This document shows, piece by piece, positions 45,555 to 53,898 of a stretch of DNA of 64,000 nt. The notes beneath the pieces were generated by a model. It was not told where the DNA came from, did not search any database, and worked only from the letters and a program-made list of their open reading frames with translations. Position 1 is the first letter of the stretch, and every line of letters starts with the position of its first letter. This DNA comes from an uncultured Lachnospiraceae bacterium (GTDB lineage Bacteria; Bacillota; Clostridia; Lachnospirales; Lachnospiraceae): positions 62,001-126,000 of the forward strand of contig CAJTOK010000003.1 of NCBI GenBank assembly GCA_910577825.1, given 5' to 3'. The translations under genes were made by a program, and so were the position numbers.

Positions 45555-46580
45555 ATGAGGCCTATAAGAGTTTTAGTTGTTGATGATTCAGCGCTGTTCA
45601 GGAATATGCTGTCACAGATACTTGACAGCGACCCAATGATTCATGTGGTGGCAACAGCAGCAGACCCATACCAGGCAAGGGACATGATTATACGTTATGA
45701 ACCTGATGTAATGACGCTGGATGTTGAAATGCCAAGGATGGACGGCATAGCATTTCTTAAAAGGCTTATGCCACAGCATCCTATACCTACAGTTATGATT
45801 AGCTCGCTTAATTCCGCGGTTTTTGACGCAATGGCAAATGGTGCGGTTGATTTCGTTGATAAACCACAAGGCATGAGCACTGAGCAGATGGGTACATGGA
45901 TAAGAGGTGAACTTATAACAAAGATAAAGATTGCATCTACGGTAAAAGTCGGGAAGTATAAGGCAGCAGAGGAGTTTAAGGTAAATTCAACAGGAAGGCA
46001 GTATCCAAATAAAGTAGTTGCAATAGGCGCTTCTACAGGAGGGACAGAAGCAATTTACAATGTAGTAAAAAGGTTTAATGTTGATATACCAGGCACAGTC
46101 ATTGTACAGCATATGCCGCCCGGGTTTACCAAAATGTATGCAGAAAGGCTTAATAACCAGTGCAGGGTAGCTGTAAAAGAAGCTGAAAATGGTGATATAC
46201 TTGAAAGAGGCAAAATCCTTGTTGCAGCAGGTGACAAACATATGCGCCTTGTTAAATCAGGCAATGTATACCGTGTTGAATGTAAAGAAGGGGAAAGGGT
46301 CAACGGCCACTGCCCTTCAGTAGATGTACTGTTCCGTTCTGTTGCAAGTGCTGCAGCAAGCAATGCAATAGGCGTAATACTGACAGGAATGGGCGGTGAC
46401 GGGGCACTAGGGCTTAGTGCCATGCGCAAGGCAGGTGCACATACAATAGGGCAGGACGAGAAAAGCTGTGTTGTTTACGGCATGCCTAAGGTAGCTTTTG
46501 ACATCGGTGCCGTTGAATACCAGGTACCACTGGAAAATATCGCAGCAAAGGTGTATAATATACTTAATTCAATACCTTGA
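45555..46580 (+). CDS. cheB: Chemotaxis protein-glutamate methylesterase CheB
   Basis: A 341-residue enzyme that removes methyl groups from, and deamidates, receptors. Receiver domain with the acidic pair at 10-11, Asp56 in MTLDVEMPRMDG, then a linker and the methylesterase domain with Ser in AIGASTGGTEA, His in VQHMPPGFT and Asp in GMGGDGALGL. All catalytic residues are present. AAGGGATG precedes ATG 45555. Confidence 0.97.
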   Translation: MRPIRVLVVDDSALFRNMLSQILDSDPMIHVVATAADPYQARDMIIRYEPDVMTLDVEMPRMDGIAFLKRLMPQHPIPTVMISSLNSAVFDAMANGAVDFVDKPQGMSTEQMGTWIRGELITKIKIASTVKVGKYKAAEEFKVNSTGRQYPNKVVAIGASTGGTEAIYNVVKRFNVDIPGTVIVQHMPPGFTKMYAERLNNQCRVAVKEAENGDILERGKILVAAGDKHMRLVKSGNVYRVECKEGERVNGHCPSVDVLFRSVASAAASNAIGVILTGMGGDGALGLSAMRKAGAHTIGQDEKSCVVYGMPKVAFDIGAVEYQVPLENIAAKVYNILNSIP

Positions 46581-46643
46581 TATATAGGAAGGAACTAATA
46601 ATATTGCCATATGTATACCATATATGGCAGAATGGAGGGAACT

Positions 46644-47039
46644 ATGAGAATACTTATTGCAGAGGATGATTTTGCAAGCAGGAAGTTTATGCTTAAATTT
46701 TTATCAAAATTCGGGGAGTGTGATGTCACAGTTGACGGAATGGAGGCAGTGGACGCATATCTTATGGCACTTGATGCCCAGACTCCTTATGACCTTGTCT
46801 GCCTTGACATAATGATGCCGGCATTTGACGGATACCAGGCTTTAAAAGCTATCAGGGATATTGAGCAGGAAAGGAAAATCCCAGAAGAAGAAAGGGCTAA
46901 AATAATTATGACAACAGCACTGAATGAAGGGGCGAATGTAAATAAAGCATTTGACCTTGGCTGTGTTGCATATGCAGGGAAGCCTATAGACCAGGCAAAG
47001 TTTGAAAGTGTTTTGAAAAAACTTGAACTGATACCATAA
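46644..47039 (+). CDS. CheY-like stand-alone receiver protein
   Basis: A 131-residue single receiver domain starting at ATG 46644 after GGAGGG; ATG 46611 would add residues with no SD. Acidic pair in AEDDFASRKFM, phospho-acceptor Asp55 in VCLDIMMPAFDG, Thr in IIMTTAL and Lys in YAGKPID. It sits between cheB and cheA, so it is the likely phosphate acceptor of CheA, although its N-terminus differs from the flagellar-switch CheY in having a longer 50s loop. No DNA-binding domain. Confidence 0.88.
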   Translation: MRILIAEDDFASRKFMLKFLSKFGECDVTVDGMEAVDAYLMALDAQTPYDLVCLDIMMPAFDGYQALKAIRDIEQERKIPEEERAKIIMTTALNEGANVNKAFDLGCVAYAGKPIDQAKFESVLKKLELIP

Positions 47040-47056
47040 ATATTAGAAAGGGAACT

Positions 47057-47084
47057 CCTAAGCTTAATAAATACATAGCTTAGG
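47057..47084 (+). other. Hairpin between the cheY-like gene and cheA
   Basis: CCTAAGCT (47057-47064) and AGCTTAGG (47077-47084) with a 12-nt loop. No T tract follows, so it may tune mRNA stability or be chance. Confidence 0.35.
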
Positions 47085-47117
47085 GGCTTCTGGTTTTACT
47101 GTGGAAAGGAGTAAGAA

Positions 47118-49298
47118 ATGTCTGACGATATGATTACAGAAGGCATGCTGGACATGTTTATATTTGAAACAGAACAGGGCCTTGAGAATCTTCAAAATAT
47201 CTGCCTGGACAGTAAAGATGCAGGTGAATTTGATGAGGATAATGTTAATGAAATATTCCGTATAATGCACACCATAAAGGGTGCTTCTGCTGTTATGATG
47301 TACCAGAATATAGCTACATTATCACATAAACTTGAAGATGTATTTTATTTTATAAGGGAAAACCAGCCTGATAATGTACCACATGAAGAACTTGTTGATG
47401 ATGTGCTGGAAGTATCTGACTTTATAACCAATGAACTTGAAAAGATTAAAGACGGCCTTGAATCGGACGGGGATTCAACAGAACTTATAGAAAGGCTTAG
47501 TACATTTCTTGACAAGATACAAGGCAATGTGCCTGCTGAAACAGTAGTCCCTGTCCAGGAAACACCACTTCAGGAAACACCACGTTTTTATATAGCTCCT
47601 GTTGCATCTGATGACAGCAGGTTTTACAGTATTTTCATTACCTATATGAAAGACCTTGATATGGCAAATATAAGGGCATATATGGCAGTTAATTCCCTTA
47701 AAGGCATAGCTGAAGATATACTTTTTACGCCATCTGATATAATTACAAATCCTGAAAGTTCCAATGTTGTGCTGGAATTTGGCTTCAGGATTGCCTTACA
47801 GACAACAGAAGGGCCTGACAGGATTATGGAACTTGTCAATTCAAGCGCCGGCATAGAAAATATAGAGATTAATGAATGCACAAGTGAAGAATTTCTGGAA
47901 TTTTGCGTTGAGGCAGAAACACCTGTGGCAACTGCAGGCGAAGTCCTTACAGAGCCTGTTAAAACACCAACAATCCTTATAGACAGCCAGAAACCACAGG
48001 CTGTAAAAGAACAGATGGCTAAAGAGGCAGAAGCAGCAGGGGCAGAAGCTGTAAATACAGAAGAAAGCAAGAAGGAAGAAGGGACACCAAAGAAAGCACC
48101 AGTAAAGCGCCCAGCAGCTAAAAAGGGCGAGGCACAGAGTTTTATAAGCGTAAATATCAAGAAAATGGATTTGCTTATGGATTTAATAGGGGAGCTTGTA
48201 ATTGCAGAAGCCACTGTATTACAAAACCCGGATTTAAAAGTGCCAGGGCTTGACCTTTCAAACTTCCAGAAGTCTGCAGCACAGCTTTCAAAGATTACTT
48301 CCGAACTCCAGGATGCAATAATGGCAATGCGGATGATGCCGCTTAAAAATACATTCCAGAAGATGAACCGTATTGTATATGATACATCCAAGAAGCTTGG
48401 CAAAGACATTGAGCTTGAAGTAATTGGTGAAGATACCGAAGTTGACAAAAATATTATTGAGCATATATCTGACCCGCTTATGCACCTTATACGTAACTCT
48501 GTTGACCATGGCATTGAAAGCAATGAAGAACGTGCAGAGGCAGGCAAAACTGAAAAAGGAAGGATTATACTTGAAGCCAAGAATGAAGGCGGCCAGGTAT
48601 GGATTTCTGTTTCAGATAACGGGCACGGGCTTAACCGTGAAAACATACTTGCCAAGGCAAAATCAAACGGCCTTCTTGGCAGCCGCTCAGAAAAAGACCT
48701 TACCGACAAAGAAGTATTTAACTTTATTACACTTCCTGGATTTTCAACTAAGAAGCAGGTTACTGAATATTCAGGGCGTGGCGTAGGAATGGATGTTGTT
48801 GTTAAGAATATACAGGATGTAGGCGGTATGCTTGATATAGAAAGCGTACAGGGCGAAGGTTCAACAATGACAATGAAAATACCACTTACACTTGCTATAA
48901 TAGATGGAATAATATTCTCTGTGGCAGATACAAACTTTGTATCACCTACAAACAGTGTAGCAGAATTTATAAGGCTTTCAAGTGATAAACTTATAGTCGA
49001 GCCTGACGGTGAAGAGTATGTAATGATACGTGAAGAGTATTACCCGCTTATAAGGCTGAATAAATTTTACCACCTTAATGGTGCAGTAGATAATATAGAA
49101 GATGGTATTGTAGTAGTCCTTACACATGAAGATAAAAACCTTGCAATATTTGCAGATAAACTTATAGGGGAACAGGAAATAGTTGTTAAGCCTATCCCTT
49201 CATATATCAAGAAAGTAAACGGAATATCAGGCTGTACACAGCTTGGGGATGGAAGTATAAGCCTTATTATAGATGCAGGTGCACTTGTAAGGGCATAA
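47118..49298 (+). CDS. cheA: Chemotaxis histidine kinase CheA
   Basis: A 726-residue cytosolic kinase. HPt domain with phospho-His51 in RIMHTIKGAS, a P2-like region (about 155-260), a Pro/Ala/Lys-rich linker, the dimerisation helices (about 340-405), the ATPase domain with N-box LIRNSVDHGIESNEER and G-box GRGVGMDVVVKNI, and the C-terminal CheW-like P5 domain. All domains needed for chemotaxis are present. AAAGGAG precedes ATG 47118. No cheW, cheC or cheD follows here; a terminator does. Confidence 0.96.
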   Translation: MSDDMITEGMLDMFIFETEQGLENLQNICLDSKDAGEFDEDNVNEIFRIMHTIKGASAVMMYQNIATLSHKLEDVFYFIRENQPDNVPHEELVDDVLEVSDFITNELEKIKDGLESDGDSTELIERLSTFLDKIQGNVPAETVVPVQETPLQETPRFYIAPVASDDSRFYSIFITYMKDLDMANIRAYMAVNSLKGIAEDILFTPSDIITNPESSNVVLEFGFRIALQTTEGPDRIMELVNSSAGIENIEINECTSEEFLEFCVEAETPVATAGEVLTEPVKTPTILIDSQKPQAVKEQMAKEAEAAGAEAVNTEESKKEEGTPKKAPVKRPAAKKGEAQSFISVNIKKMDLLMDLIGELVIAEATVLQNPDLKVPGLDLSNFQKSAAQLSKITSELQDAIMAMRMMPLKNTFQKMNRIVYDTSKKLGKDIELEVIGEDTEVDKNIIEHISDPLMHLIRNSVDHGIESNEERAEAGKTEKGRIILEAKNEGGQVWISVSDNGHGLNRENILAKAKSNGLLGSRSEKDLTDKEVFNFITLPGFSTKKQVTEYSGRGVGMDVVVKNIQDVGGMLDIESVQGEGSTMTMKIPLTLAIIDGIIFSVADTNFVSPTNSVAEFIRLSSDKLIVEPDGEEYVMIREEYYPLIRLNKFYHLNGAVDNIEDGIVVVLTHEDKNLAIFADKLIGEQEIVVKPIPSYIKKVNGISGCTQLGDGSISLIIDAGALVRA

Positions 49299-49316
49299 AT
49301 CCCGCATAATATAAAA

Positions 49317-49358
49317 ACCACCGGAAATAGTTTGTTAAGGGTTCTTTTTCCGGTGGTA
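49317..49358 (+). terminator. Terminator after cheA
   Basis: ACCACCGGAAA (49317-49327) pairs with TTTCCGGTGGT (49348-49358), followed by ATTATTAT. Confidence 0.8.
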
Positions 49359-49432
49359 TTATTATAAAATATAGTGTAATGGCAATCCACAGGATTACCA
49401 GTGCATTATAACTGGAAAGAAGGGGCAGATAT

Positions 49433-50356
49433 ATGTTTTCAGAACAGGAACTGGGTGGGATTGTACAACAGATTACGCAGAATTATAAAAACGAAGAACT
49501 TTTTTATATTAAAAACGGGTGCTGTATGCCCGGCAGGGACTGTATAATACATATAATATTAAAACTGCGGCAAATTATGTTTCCGGGATATTTTGATGAT
49601 GAATATCTTGGCAGGACTGTTCCAGAGTATTTTGTAGGGCATAATATACTGCAAATTTATGATGATTTACTGTACCAGGTGAAATCAGCGTTTATACAGG
49701 TATCAGAAGAGGATGTTACAGAGAAAGAGATTACAGCAAAATGTGAGAAGATATGTATGGAATTTTTTTCCTCCCTTGGAAATATACAGAACATCCTTTT
49801 AAAAGATGTAGAGGCAGCATATAATGGCGACCCTGCTGCCAAGACAAAACAGGAGATAATTTTCTGCTATCCGGGGCTTCTTGCAATATTTGTATACAGG
49901 ATTGCACATGAACTGTACAAAATGGGTGTGCCGCTTATTCCACGTATTATGTCAGAGTATGCACACAGCCGTACTGGAATAGATATAAACCCTGGCGCCA
50001 GTATTGGTGAATATTTCTTTATAGACCACGGCACAGGCGTGGTAATAGGGGAAACTACAATAATAGGCAATAATGTTAAAATATACCAGGGGGTAACACT
50101 TGGTGCGCTTTCAACAAGAAGCGGCCAGCTTCTGCGTGATATAAAAAGACATCCGACTATTGAAGATAATGTAACAATCTATTCAAGCGCTTCAATACTT
50201 GGCGGTGAAACCGTAATAGGCAGGGGTTCAGTTATAGGGGGCAACGCCTTTATAACAGAATCAGTGCCGCCAGGGACAAGGGTAAGTGTTAAGAATCCTG
50301 AACATACATTTACAGATAAAAGTGCAAGCTTATCAATTAATGAACTTTTTGATTAA
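49433..50356 (+). CDS. cysE: Serine O-acetyltransferase (EpsC-type)
   Basis: A 307-residue cytosolic enzyme making O-acetylserine from serine and acetyl-CoA for cysteine synthesis. An N-terminal helical domain is followed by a left-handed beta-helix of hexapeptide repeats with SRTGIDINPGASIG, DHGTGVVIGET and KIYQGVTLGALS. It is longer than E. coli CysE (about 273) and matches the Firmicute/EpsC form. GAAGGGG precedes ATG 49433. No cysteine synthase gene or T-box leader is beside it. Confidence 0.94.
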   Translation: MFSEQELGGIVQQITQNYKNEELFYIKNGCCMPGRDCIIHIILKLRQIMFPGYFDDEYLGRTVPEYFVGHNILQIYDDLLYQVKSAFIQVSEEDVTEKEITAKCEKICMEFFSSLGNIQNILLKDVEAAYNGDPAAKTKQEIIFCYPGLLAIFVYRIAHELYKMGVPLIPRIMSEYAHSRTGIDINPGASIGEYFFIDHGTGVVIGETTIIGNNVKIYQGVTLGALSTRSGQLLRDIKRHPTIEDNVTIYSSASILGGETVIGRGSVIGGNAFITESVPPGTRVSVKNPEHTFTDKSASLSINELFD

Positions 50357-50375
50357 ATATATAAGTTTTAAACCT

Positions 50376-50419
50376 GCAGGTAAAGCATTGTCCATTTAAA
50401 AAGGCAGGCTTTACCCGCA
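50376..50419 (+). terminator. Hairpin after the serine acetyltransferase gene
   Basis: GCAGGTAAAGC pairs with GCTTTACCCGC. There is no clear T tract, so termination is uncertain. Confidence 0.4.
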
Positions 50420-50444
50420 TATAATACAGGAACGGGGACTGGTA

Positions 50445-51125
50445 ATGAAATACGATTGTCTTGTTATAGATGATGAGAAAATGCTTGCAGACAGTACAGC
50501 ACAGTATTTTAACCTTTTTGGCGTTAAAACAGCTGTTGTATACAGTGCCAGCGGGTGCAGGGATTTTTTTAAACAGGATACAGCAGGGCTTATACTGCTT
50601 GATATTAACCTTGGCAGCAGCAGTGGTTTTGAATTATGCAAAGAACTCCGTGTGAAAACAGATATCCCTATTTTATTTATATCTGCAAGGACAAGTGATG
50701 ATGATAAAATTGCCGCCTTGGGCATTGGCGGTGATGATTATATACAGAAACCATATTCACTTAGCGTACTTCTTGCCAAAGTAAAAGTAGTATTAAAACG
50801 TTATGGAGGAAGTACAGGCAACGGGTATTCTGATGGCAGGCTTAGCATTAGTTTTGATTCAATGCAGGTATTAGTTGAAGGAAAACCTGTTAAGCTTACA
50901 CAGCTTGAATTTAAGCTGTTATCTTATCTTGTTAAAAATGAAAATAAAGTAGTTTCCAAACAGGAGCTTTTTGAAAATGTATGGGAGGATAAATTTACAG
51001 GCGACGGGACACTTAATGTACATATACGCAGGATACGTGAAGCCATTGAGCGTGAACCGGGAAATCCTGGATATATTATTACCATCTGGGGCGGCGGCTA
51101 TAAGTTTTGTGGGGAAAAACAATGA
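50445..51125 (+). CDS. OmpR-family response regulator of an ABC-transporter module
   Basis: A 226-residue regulator. Receiver domain with the acidic pair at 9-10 and phospho-acceptor Asp53 in LLDINLGSSSG (the usual MLP..DG loop is replaced by NLGSSSG), Lys in YIQKPYS, and a winged-helix domain with TQLEFKLLSYLV and IWGGGYKF. The kinase gene starts within its stop codon (ATGA). The paired ABC genes begin 2 kb downstream and carry a direct-repeat operator that suits this family. Confidence 0.92.
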   Translation: MKYDCLVIDDEKMLADSTAQYFNLFGVKTAVVYSASGCRDFFKQDTAGLILLDINLGSSSGFELCKELRVKTDIPILFISARTSDDDKIAALGIGGDDYIQKPYSLSVLLAKVKVVLKRYGGSTGNGYSDGRLSISFDSMQVLVEGKPVKLTQLEFKLLSYLVKNENKVVSKQELFENVWEDKFTGDGTLNVHIRRIREAIEREPGNPGYIITIWGGGYKFCGEKQ

Positions 51126-52387
51126 AAAAAAGTATATTTTTAACCAGCCTTGTATTTGCATTTATAGCAGAGATTACTATGCTGGTTATTTTTACTGTGC
51201 AAAAAACTGAAAACTGGCAGGATGCTGTTGTGGTAAATGAAATAGTACAATCAGTAAAAAAGAACTGGGATAAAATAAGGGATTATAAAGACAGTACAGG
51301 CAAAGATTATACTGTGGTTAATAATAATGGGACGGTTTTGTACAGTACAGGGGAAGGGATTAGCAGAAGCATAAACGAAGCCATAATACACAGGGATACA
51401 ATTCTTGATATAGAAAAAGACGGCGGTATTGCAGGGAAAGTAATTATTTATAATAACAGTGCACAGGAAATAAAATTATGGAAGCGTAAGGTATTTACTA
51501 TAATGCCAGCTGCGGTTTTTATACAATTTATTGTATGCCTGGCCTGCATTATTTATTTAAAATATACTATAATCAGGCCATTTTATAAAATGAAAAGTTT
51601 TGCAGAGCGCATTGCAGGCGGCAACCTTGATATTCCGCTTGAAATGGACAAGCAGAATCTCTTTGGTGCATTTACAGAAAGTTTTGACATTATGCGTGCA
51701 GAACTTAAAAGGGCACAGGCAGCAGAAGCAGAGGCAAATGCAAGTAAAAAAGAACTTGTTGCAAATCTTTCACATGATATTAAAACACCAGTTGCAAGCA
51801 TTAAAGCAGCTTCAGAACTGGGCGCTGCACTTGCAAATGAGGACAGTATAAAGGAAAGCTATTTGCAGATTGAACATAAAGCAGACCAGATAAATACACT
51901 GGTAAATAATCTTTTTACAGCAACACTTGAGGAATTAAAACAGCTTAGCGTATCACCATCTGATATAGACAGCAGGGAATTAAAAAAGATGCTGGAATGT
52001 TCAGATTACCTGCATTATGCAGATATCCATAATATTCCAGAATGTATTTTATATGCAGACAAACTCCGTTTACAGCAGGTATTTGACAATATTTTTGCTA
52101 ATTCCTACAAATATGTAAACACAAAAATAGATGTGAAAGTTTTAATGGAAGAGGAGAAGCTTAAAATAATTATAGAAGATTATGGCGGTGGTGTAAAAGA
52201 AGAAGAACTGCCATTCTTAAAGAATAAATTCAGGCGTGGCAGCAATACAGCACATATTGAAGGGGCCGGTCTCGGGCTTTACATATCTGATTATTTTATG
52301 GGGGAAATGAATGGAAGGCTTATTACCAGAAATGGAAAAAACGGGCTGGAAGTAACAGTAGTTATACCTTTAAGTGGTGGCATTTAA
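51122..52387 (+). CDS. Sensor histidine kinase
   Basis: A 421-residue kinase starting at ATG 51122 (4-nt overlap with the regulator; the in-frame ATG/GTG at 51107 has no SD). TM1 (about 4-24), an extracellular domain of about 105 residues, TM2 (about 130-150), HAMP, H-box ANLSHDIKTPVASI, N-box NIFANSYKY and a G-box GAGLGLYIS. Unlike the intramembrane-sensing kinases common in Bce modules, it has a true extracellular domain. A terminator follows at 52399. Confidence 0.92.
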   Translation: MKKSIFLTSLVFAFIAEITMLVIFTVQKTENWQDAVVVNEIVQSVKKNWDKIRDYKDSTGKDYTVVNNNGTVLYSTGEGISRSINEAIIHRDTILDIEKDGGIAGKVIIYNNSAQEIKLWKRKVFTIMPAAVFIQFIVCLACIIYLKYTIIRPFYKMKSFAERIAGGNLDIPLEMDKQNLFGAFTESFDIMRAELKRAQAAEAEANASKKELVANLSHDIKTPVASIKAASELGAALANEDSIKESYLQIEHKADQINTLVNNLFTATLEELKQLSVSPSDIDSRELKKMLECSDYLHYADIHNIPECILYADKLRLQQVFDNIFANSYKYVNTKIDVKVLMEEEKLKIIIEDYGGGVKEEELPFLKNKFRRGSNTAHIEGAGLGLYISDYFMGEMNGRLITRNGKNGLEVTVVIPLSGGI

Positions 52388-52398
52388 TTAAAAAATAT

Positions 52399-52436
52399 AC
52401 AGCCATTATTTTTGTACAATGGCTGTTATTTATTTT
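52399..52436 (+). terminator. Terminator between kinase and toxin-antitoxin pair
   Basis: ACAGCCATT (52399-52407) pairs with AATGGCTGT (52418-52426), followed by TATTTATTTT. It can serve both converging units. Confidence 0.8.
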
Positions 52437-52456
52437 ACCAGAGGACTATAGTCCTG

Positions 52457-52675
52457 TTATTCCCAGTTTATATCACTTTCTTTAGTAAATTCATGGCACT
52501 CTGGGTTATTTTCAATTTCATCCAGCATATGAAGGTCAGTTTCATCAGGTAATTCCTCTCTTATATCATTCCATGAAGGCAGAAATTTTCTCAAAATAAG
52601 ATTCCATACTATTTCTGCATCATTATCATCCATTACATTAACAGCATTGATAATTTTTTCTTTAACCATTGTCAT
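52457..52675 (-). CDS. Putative antitoxin paired with the RelE-like toxin
   Basis: A 72-residue acidic protein starting at ATG 52675, with GGAGGG 8 nt upstream (the SD lies in the end of the toxin gene). The N-terminus MTMVKEKIINAVNVMDDNDA and helix AEIVWNLI resemble short helical antitoxins that follow RelE toxins in Clostridia; the acidic C-terminal tail would be the toxin-neutralising part. A longer reading from upstream codons would run back into the toxin gene and is unlikely. Toxin-first order recalls HigBA. Confidence 0.7.
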   Translation of the reverse strand: MTMVKEKIINAVNVMDDNDAEIVWNLILRKFLPSWNDIREELPDETDLHMLDEIENNPECHEFTKESDINWE

Positions 52676-52679
52676 GTAA

Positions 52680-52916
52680 TTATCCCTCCTTATAAACCTG
52701 TCCACGGTTTCCAATGCGTGATATGTATAATATATTGCCGTTTCTGTCAAAAATAATTCTAAAATTTCCTACCCTCAGGCGGTAGCCGCTTTTCCCTTGT
52801 AACTTTATTACATCACCTGTGGGAAGGCTGTGGATAGCAGTTAAAATTCTATTTCTAGCAGACAAGCTTTGCTTTTTTAAGAATTTTTCTGCTTGTTTTG
52901 AAAAATAAATTTCCAG
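52680..52916 (-). CDS. RelE/ParE-family toxin, probable CTG start
   Basis: A 78-residue reading from CTG 52916: EIYFSKQAEKFLKKQ, then the RelE core with LQGKSGYRLRVGNFRI and the ending LYISRIGNRGQVYKE. The family usually begins MEIYFSKQAEKFL, so translation must begin near CTG 52916; only CTG there is a plausible start, with GAAGGTGG 4-5 nt upstream. A TTG start at 52865 would drop the first strand and helix (61 residues). RelE toxins cut mRNA on ribosomes; basic residues for this are present. It is co-directional with the antitoxin, 4 nt apart. Confidence 0.78.
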   Translation of the reverse strand: MEIYFSKQAEKFLKKQSLSARNRILTAIHSLPTGDVIKLQGKSGYRLRVGNFRIIFDRNGNILYISRIGNRGQVYKEG

Positions 52917-53048
52917 AAAGCCACCTTCATTCTTTATTTTATAATGTATTTTCTTTATTTAGATTAACATTATAAAAAAAGGAAGTCAAGAAAAAGTTCT
53001 GGCATATGGCAGCAGGTTTATTGGACGGCATTTTATAAATTTAAAGAT

Positions 53049-53102
53049 TTAAGGAATAGTTAAGGATTACCTAAAGACATTTAAGGATTTGAAATGTAGA
53101 AT
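53049..53102 (+). promoter_or_regulatory. Helically phased TTAAGG operator and promoter of the ABC genes
   Basis: TTAAGG at 53049-53054, 53060-53065 and 53081-53086, with CTAAAG at 53071-53076, gives four half-sites at 11, 11 and 10 nt. Exactly 10 nt after the last is a -10-like TAGAAT (53097-53102). This mirrors PhoB/OmpR-type boxes that replace a -35. Confidence 0.65.
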
Positions 53103-53137
53103 AGGACTTGTAAAAATCATAACAGGAGGGTTTTCTT

Positions 53138-53896
53138 ATGGAGGAAATACTTTTAAAAACTGAGAAATTAAGCAAGTCTTTTTCTAGTGGCGGGACTTTG
53201 CAGCATGTTCTTAAAAACATTGATTTAGAGCTTTATAAAGGCAGTTTTACTGTAATAATGGGGGCAAGCGGTGCAGGGAAGTCAACGCTTTTATATGCAC
53301 TTTCAGGCATGGATACACCTTCACTTGGAAAAATTACATTTGGGGATGAAGTCATATCTGGTTTGACGCAAGACAGGCTTGCAATGTTCCGGCGGAAACA
53401 TTGTGGCTTCGTATTCCAGCAGATTTACCTGCTTGATGGCATGAGTGTAATGGATAATGTACTTTCAGCAGGATTTCTTGCTAATAAAGATAGGAAAGGG
53501 ATTATAAAACGTGCCAGGGAATTATTCAGTGCCGTGGATATTCCAGAGGAAACACAGAAAAAATTCCCTTCACAGATTTCAGGAGGTGAAGCACAGAGGG
53601 CAGGAATTGTCCGGGCATTAATAAATTCCCCTGAAATACTTTTTGCAGATGAGCCGACAGGGGCGCTTAATTCAAAAACAGGTCTTGATGTACTTGACAC
53701 ATTTACCAGATTTAATGAACAGGGGCAAAGCATCGTTATGGTAACACATGATATGCGTTCTGCAAGGCGTGGCGACCGGGTTTTATATTTAAAGGACGGG
53801 ATGGTTTTAGGGGAATGTAACCTTGGGAAATACAGGCACGGGGACGGGGAGAGGCATAAAAAGCTGTCATTTTTCCTTACAGAAATGGGGTGGTAA
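53138..53896 (+). CDS. ABC transporter ATPase (MacB/BceA-type)
   Basis: A 252-residue ATPase with Walker A MGASGAGKSTLLYALSG, Q-loop FVFQQIYLLDGM, signature ISGGEAQRAGIVRAL, Walker B ILFADEPTGALN and H-loop VTHDMRSA. Its sequence fits the MacB/BceA group that works with FtsX-type permeases in antimicrobial-peptide resistance or mechanotransmission. AGGAGGG lies 7 nt before ATG 53138. The end is in phase with the permease gene, which begins 2 nt later. The C-terminal 25 residues are unusually His/Lys-rich. Confidence 0.94.
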   Translation: MEEILLKTEKLSKSFSSGGTLQHVLKNIDLELYKGSFTVIMGASGAGKSTLLYALSGMDTPSLGKITFGDEVISGLTQDRLAMFRRKHCGFVFQQIYLLDGMSVMDNVLSAGFLANKDRKGIIKRARELFSAVDIPEETQKKFPSQISGGEAQRAGIVRALINSPEILFADEPTGALNSKTGLDVLDTFTRFNEQGQSIVMVTHDMRSARRGDRVLYLKDGMVLGECNLGKYRHGDGERHKKLSFFLTEMGW

Positions 53897-53898
53897 AT

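Noticed and set aside
49359..49432. Possible T-box or other cysteine-responsive leader of the serine acetyltransferase
   Set aside because: The leader is only about 70 nt after a terminator and shows no T-box or riboswitch structure.
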